Source: Chloroflexota bacterium
GTDB taxonomy: Bacteria > Chloroflexota > Chloroflexia > JAMDCE01
Assembly (NCBI GenBank): GCA_023489135.1
Contig: JAMDCE010000119.1
Span: 1 to 8,871, forward strand
Length of the DNA stretch: 8,871 bases
Reading direction: 5' to 3'
In this document: in pieces, positions 6,097 to 8,871 of the stretch
Layout of the letters: every line of letters begins with the position of its first letter
How positions within the stretch are numbered: position 1 is the first letter of the stretch
The notes under the pieces: model-generated
Database searches by the model: none
Seen by the model: the letters and a program-made list of their open reading frames with translations, nothing else
What the model was told of the DNA's origin: nothing
Translations under genes and position numbers: made by a program

Positions 6097-7014
6097 GTGT
6101 TTGAATCGATCGATAGGATTCAGGCGGCCATGGCACAGGAGAAGTACATCGCCGACCGTGCTATGGCAACCACAATTTATCTGGCCCATGCGCTGCACAA
6201 ACCCATTTTGCTTGAAGGCGAGGCCGGCGTCGGAAAGACCGAAGTCGCCAAAGTTCTGGCTGGGATGTTGAGATCGAAGCTCATCCGTCTTCAGTGCTAC
6301 GAGGGCCTTGATGCGAGCCACGCCCTGTACGAATGGAACTATCCTAAACAGATACTTCGCATAAAGCTGGATCAGGCGATCCAGGGGGACAAAGAGCAGA
6401 CCGGGAAGGATATTTTCGGTGAGGAGTACCTGATTAAACGACCTCTTTTGGAAGCCATCACCAGCGATTCCGGCGAGATTCCGGTGCTCCTGATCGACGA
6501 GATCGATCGCGCCGATGAGGAGTTCGAGGCCTTCCTGCTCGAAGTGCTCTCGGACTTTCAGATCACCATCCCCGAAATCGGAACGCTTAAGGCCAAGCAG
6601 ACGCCCCTGGTGGTTCTGACGTCCAACCGCACCCGTGAGATTCACGATGCTCTGAAGCGGCGCTGCCTGTATCTATGGATTTCGTATCCCTCTTTCGAAA
6701 GGGAGATGGAGATCGTCAAGGTTAAGGTGCCGCAGATCGGCGAGTCTCTGGCCACGCAGATCTGCGCTTTTATGCAGCACGTCCGAGGGATGGATTTCTA
6801 CAAGAAGCCGGGCATCGCCGAAACGCTCGATTGGGCCTCGGCGCTCATCGCTTTGAACAAGGACTCGCTCGATCGCCAGACGGTGGAGGAAACGCTAGGC
6901 TGTATTTTCAAGTACAACGAAGACGTTCTCAAGGCGCAAGGGAAGGAACTGGATGCTCTTCTGACGACGGCGCACGCCCGCGTGGTGAGCATGGCTCTTT
7001 CTGCTCAGGGATGA
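6097..7014 (+). CDS. MoxR-family AAA+ ATPase, CoxD-like
   Basis: This 305-residue AAA+ ATPase is of the MoxR family, close in layout to CoxD, a chaperone-like ATPase needed to mature the metal site of CO dehydrogenase in Oligotropha. Walker A is GEAGVGKT (41-48), Walker B is VLLIDE (130-135), the sensor 1 Asn is in LTSN (174-177), and arginines in LKRRC (186-190) fit the arginine finger region. A helical lid domain follows, ending in AHARVVSMAL. The start was set at GTG 6097 because GAGG at 6085-6088 sits 8 nt upstream and the protein then begins MFESIDRIQ, as family members do. GTG 6088 would add three residues but has no well-spaced ribosome site. A VWA-domain gene follows 27 bp later, the usual MoxR-VWA partnership. 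It probably remodels the neighbouring Mo enzyme or its cofactor site; the client is inferred from context. Confidence 0.9.
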   Translation: MFESIDRIQAAMAQEKYIADRAMATTIYLAHALHKPILLEGEAGVGKTEVAKVLAGMLRSKLIRLQCYEGLDASHALYEWNYPKQILRIKLDQAIQGDKEQTGKDIFGEEYLIKRPLLEAITSDSGEIPVLLIDEIDRADEEFEAFLLEVLSDFQITIPEIGTLKAKQTPLVVLTSNRTREIHDALKRRCLYLWISYPSFEREMEIVKVKVPQIGESLATQICAFMQHVRGMDFYKKPGIAETLDWASALIALNKDSLDRQTVEETLGCIFKYNEDVLKAQGKELDALLTTAHARVVSMALSAQG

Positions 7015-7041
7015 GGCTCCACGGGCTGAGGGTGGATTTTG

Positions 7042-8232
7042 GTGATTACTGCTGCTATCCCGAGTGGCTCTAACTTTCAAAAGGAAATGTCGTGGCAGGT
7101 GCTGGCTTTTTGCCGGCTCCTCAAGCGTCTCGACCTGGACGTCACTCTCAATCGGGTCATCGATTCCTTCCGCAGCCTGGAGGTAGTAGACGTTGCCAGC
7201 AGGGAGGACTTCTACCTGGCGCTGCGGGCCAACCTGACTTCCCGCCGCGAGGATATTCCCGTTTTCGACCGCGCCTTCGACCTGTTTTGGCGCCGTCCGC
7301 CGGACGAAGATGAGGACTCCCAGTGCGGCGAATCATGCTCGGATGCCGGTGGAGACGAGGGCAGTGAGTCCCTGGAACAGAAGATCGTGGAGCTTTTCGT
7401 GGAGGAATGGCTCAAAGAGGGGGAGGAAAACGAGGACTCCGACGAAGAGGCGATCCCCGGTTACAGTCCCAAAGAGGTTTTGGCCGCCAAGGATTTCAGC
7501 GCCTTCGGGGACGACGATCTGAGGCAAATCAGAACCTTGATCGACCAGCTGGCGCCCAAGATCGCCACCCGTTTGAGCCGTCGCACCAAAGCCGATGCCA
7601 GGGGACACGATTTCGACCCGCGCCGCACCTTGCGCGCCAACATCAAGTACGCCGGAGATATCGTCGAGCTTCCCAGGAGAAAGCGCAAAATCACCAAGTC
7701 GAAGCTCGTATTGCTTTGCGACGTGAGCGGATCCATGGATTGCTACAGTCGCTTCCTGATTCAGTTCATATATGCGCTTCAGAATCAGCTCAAAGGGGTG
7801 GAGACGTTCGTTTTTAGCACCCGCCTAAGCCGGGTTACCAACATGCTGCGGACCCGAGACATCTACGATGGCCTGAACCGAATCTCCACCTCCGTGCTGG
7901 ACTGGTCGGGCGGAACGAGCATCGGTAGCTGCCTGCACGCCTTCAACGATGGGGTGGGCAAGACGGTGGTCAGCAGCAAGTCCGTGGTGGTGATCGTCAG
8001 CGATGGCTGGGACCGGGGGGATTGCGACGTGCTGGGGGGGGAGATGCGCCGGCTGCGCACGTCGTGCCACAAGGTCATCTGGCTGAACCCGCTGGCGGGC
8101 AGCCCCAACTACCAGCCTATCTGCAGCGGGATGAAGGCGGCCATGCCTTACGTAGACTATTTTCTGCCCGCGCACAACCTGAATAGCTTGATGGCTTTGA
8201 TTAAGGTGCTGCGCGACGTTTCGAAGCATTGA
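7042..8232 (+). CDS. VWA-domain protein, CoxE-like, partner of the MoxR ATPase
   Basis: This 396-residue protein has the CoxE layout. An N-terminal helical part (about 15-85) is followed by a strongly acidic, low-complexity linker (about 88-160, rich in Glu and Asp), an Arg/Lys-rich patch (about 194-221) and a C-terminal von Willebrand A domain. The metal-ion-dependent adhesion site is complete: D227-x-S229-x-S231 in CDVSGSM, Thr292 in GGTSIG and Asp321 in VSDGWDRGD. CoxE-type proteins act with a CoxD-type ATPase in assembling Mo-hydroxylase active sites, and the gene follows that ATPase here. The start was set at GTG 7042 because GAGGGTGG (7028-7035) lies 6 nt upstream. TTG 7039 adds one residue, and ATG 7087 would still keep the conserved core. 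An eight-G run at 8034-8041 lies inside the VWA domain. No signal peptide or membrane segment is seen. Confidence 0.88.
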   Translation: MITAAIPSGSNFQKEMSWQVLAFCRLLKRLDLDVTLNRVIDSFRSLEVVDVASREDFYLALRANLTSRREDIPVFDRAFDLFWRRPPDEDEDSQCGESCSDAGGDEGSESLEQKIVELFVEEWLKEGEENEDSDEEAIPGYSPKEVLAAKDFSAFGDDDLRQIRTLIDQLAPKIATRLSRRTKADARGHDFDPRRTLRANIKYAGDIVELPRRKRKITKSKLVLLCDVSGSMDCYSRFLIQFIYALQNQLKGVETFVFSTRLSRVTNMLRTRDIYDGLNRISTSVLDWSGGTSIGSCLHAFNDGVGKTVVSSKSVVVIVSDGWDRGDCDVLGGEMRRLRTSCHKVIWLNPLAGSPNYQPICSGMKAAMPYVDYFLPAHNLNSLMALIKVLRDVSKH

Positions 8233-8262
8233 GGGAGCAATGAAAGAGTCGAGGGGGTTCCA

Positions 8263-8583
8263 GTGAGGGAGATATATCAGGCGCTCAAAGATCTCGTGGA
8301 GAAGAAAGAGCGGGGGGCTCTGATCACGGTGACCAGTACCAAGGGATCTACCCCGCGTAAGTCCGGAGCCAAGATGTTGATTCTGCCCGGCGGCGAGGTG
8401 GTGGGCACCGTAGGCGGCGGCTGCGTGGAGGCCGAGGTCTGGCAAGAGGCCAAAGAAGTGATGAAAACCGGCGAGCCCAAGCTGGTATCCTTCAGCCTGA
8501 CCGCCGACCTCGCCGCCGATACCGGCATGATCTGCGGCGGTATCATGGACATGTTCATCGAGCCCGTGGGCCGGGCCAGCTAG
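8263..8583 (+). CDS. XdhC/CoxI-family protein, N-terminal domain only
   Basis: This 106-residue protein consists solely of the XdhC/CoxI N-terminal domain. Family motifs are STKGSTPRKSGAKM (25-38), GTVGGGCVEAEV (48-59) and MICGG (89-93). XdhC of Rhodobacter binds Mo cofactor, promotes its sulfuration and delivers it to xanthine dehydrogenase. Full-length members (about 250-380 residues) also carry a C-terminal Rossmann-type domain, which is absent here. The sequence after the stop codon is a repeat element with no trace of that domain, so either this is one of the stand-alone short members or the rest has been lost. The GTG start has GAGGGGG (8251-8257) 5 nt upstream. The gene follows the VWA gene by 30 bp, clearly in the same unit. 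A role in preparing cofactor for the upstream Mo enzyme is inferred from family and context. Confidence 0.87.
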   Translation: MREIYQALKDLVEKKERGALITVTSTKGSTPRKSGAKMLILPGGEVVGTVGGGCVEAEVWQEAKEVMKTGEPKLVSFSLTADLAADTGMICGGIMDMFIEPVGRAS

Positions 8584-8612
8584 TGTCAGAGAATGGCCTT
8601 CCTTCAAATATC

Positions 8613-8722
8613 GCCCCTCACCTCAGCCCTCTCCCGGAAGGGGAGAGGGAGTTTGGCCTTCGCCAACTCGGGCAGCACAGCTGGTGCGGCTGCGCTTTGC
8701 AGACGCAAACCAGGGTGAGGGC
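8613..8722. repeat. REP/MITE-like intergenic repeat with inverted ends
   Basis: The element is bounded by CCCTCACC (8615-8622) and its exact reverse complement GGTGAGGG (8714-8721). Inside it is a perfect hairpin of CCCTCTCCC (8627-8635) and GGGAGAGGG (8641-8649) with a 5-nt loop. A second small hairpin is TTTGC (8696-8700) with GCAAA (8705-8709), and CTGGT/ACCAG flank that. The CCCTCACC...CCCTCTCCC layout is reminiscent of abundant intergenic palindromes in many bacterial genomes. It encodes nothing. It begins about 30 bp after the XdhC stop codon and nearly fills the 210-bp gap before the last gene. Confidence 0.65.
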
Positions 8723-8793
8723 ACGGCCCGAAGGGAGCCTGTTATGCTGATGAACTTGAAGAACCTAGACGGTTTGGGATATGTTCTAAACAC

Positions 8794-8871
8794 ATGCTAC
8801 TAACAGAAGCCCTAGATGCACGTAAACACAAAGTAATAACCCTGGTGGGTGGGGGGGGCAAGACCTCGACC
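8794..8871 (+). CDS. yqeC: YqeC-like P-loop protein, selenium-dependent Mo-hydroxylase accessory (partial, 3' end outside window)
   Basis: Only 26 residues are visible. They read as a short helix (MLLTEALDARKHK), then a beta-strand and the nucleotide-binding loop VITLVGGGGKTST, with the invariant Lys and Thr at positions 23 and 24. A P-loop of this GGGGKT form, some 18 residues from the N-terminus after a TEAL-type helix, is typical of YqeC, a protein linked by comparative genomics to selenium-dependent molybdenum hydroxylases. The neighbouring XdhC-like gene fits that. No ATG, GTG or TTG was found in frame in the preceding 60 bases, so ATG 8794 is the likely start, although only a weak GGGA lies upstream (8776-8779). 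An eight-G run (8851-8858) encodes the P-loop glycines. Another P-loop family, such as a Mur ligase-like enzyme, cannot be fully ruled out from so short a piece. Confidence 0.6.
   Translation, partial: MLLTEALDARKHKVITLVGGGGKTST

Noticed and set aside
8240..8266. ATG at 8240 as an alternative start for the XdhC-like protein
   Set aside because: That frame stops after eight codons. The family sequence is read from GTG 8263, which has a well-placed Shine-Dalgarno.
8750..8803. 17-codon ORF starting at ATG 8750
   Set aside because: It is short, has no recognisable motif and overlaps the start of the YqeC-like gene in another frame. It is probably chance.

Overview
The window is an accessory metabolic locus with every gene on the + strand. 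It encodes a three-subunit molybdenum hydroxylase-family enzyme, a UbiD-family decarboxylase, and a set of accessory proteins for maturing molybdenum hydroxylases. Base composition is moderately GC-rich, GTG starts are common, and G-rich Shine-Dalgarno sites are usual. The intergenic gaps carry long palindromic repeats. The gene content (an anaerobic-type Mo enzyme with an extra iron-sulfur cluster, UbiD, CoxD/CoxE-like proteins, YqeC) suggests an anaerobic or facultative bacterium. A Chloroflexota (Dehalococcoidia-like) or deltaproteobacterial genome would fit, but there is no rRNA or marker gene, so this is a weak inference.

Layout. 1-313: the tail of an unidentified reading frame (3-119), then a leader with a good sigma70-type promoter and two mutually exclusive hairpins, the second followed by six T's. 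314-4181: a tight three-gene operon for the FAD subunit, the [2Fe-2S] subunit and the Mo-binding large subunit. The FAD subunit has a roughly 40-residue cysteine loop whose spacing matches the [4Fe-4S] loop of 4-hydroxybenzoyl-CoA reductase (HcrB), so the complex is best called HcrABC-like. 4182-4367: a 25-bp-arm palindromic repeat and a strong ribosome binding site. 4368-5810: a UbiD-family prenyl-FMN decarboxylase with all expected catalytic and metal residues. 5811-6096: a tandem plus inverted repeat and a candidate promoter. 6097-8583: MoxR/CoxD-like ATPase, CoxE-like VWA protein and a one-domain XdhC/CoxI protein. 8584-8793: a REP/MITE-like repeat. 8794-8871: the start of a YqeC-like P-loop protein, cut by the window edge.

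How they fit together (inference): the three-subunit enzyme and the decarboxylase would act on one (hetero)aromatic or aryl-CoA substrate. The MoxR, CoxE, XdhC and YqeC proteins would insert or activate the Mo cofactor, adding the terminal sulfido or possibly selenido ligand. The combination of an HcrB-type [4Fe-4S] subunit, UbiD and a YqeC-containing maturation cassette is the most interesting feature of the window. The substrate cannot be determined from the sequence.
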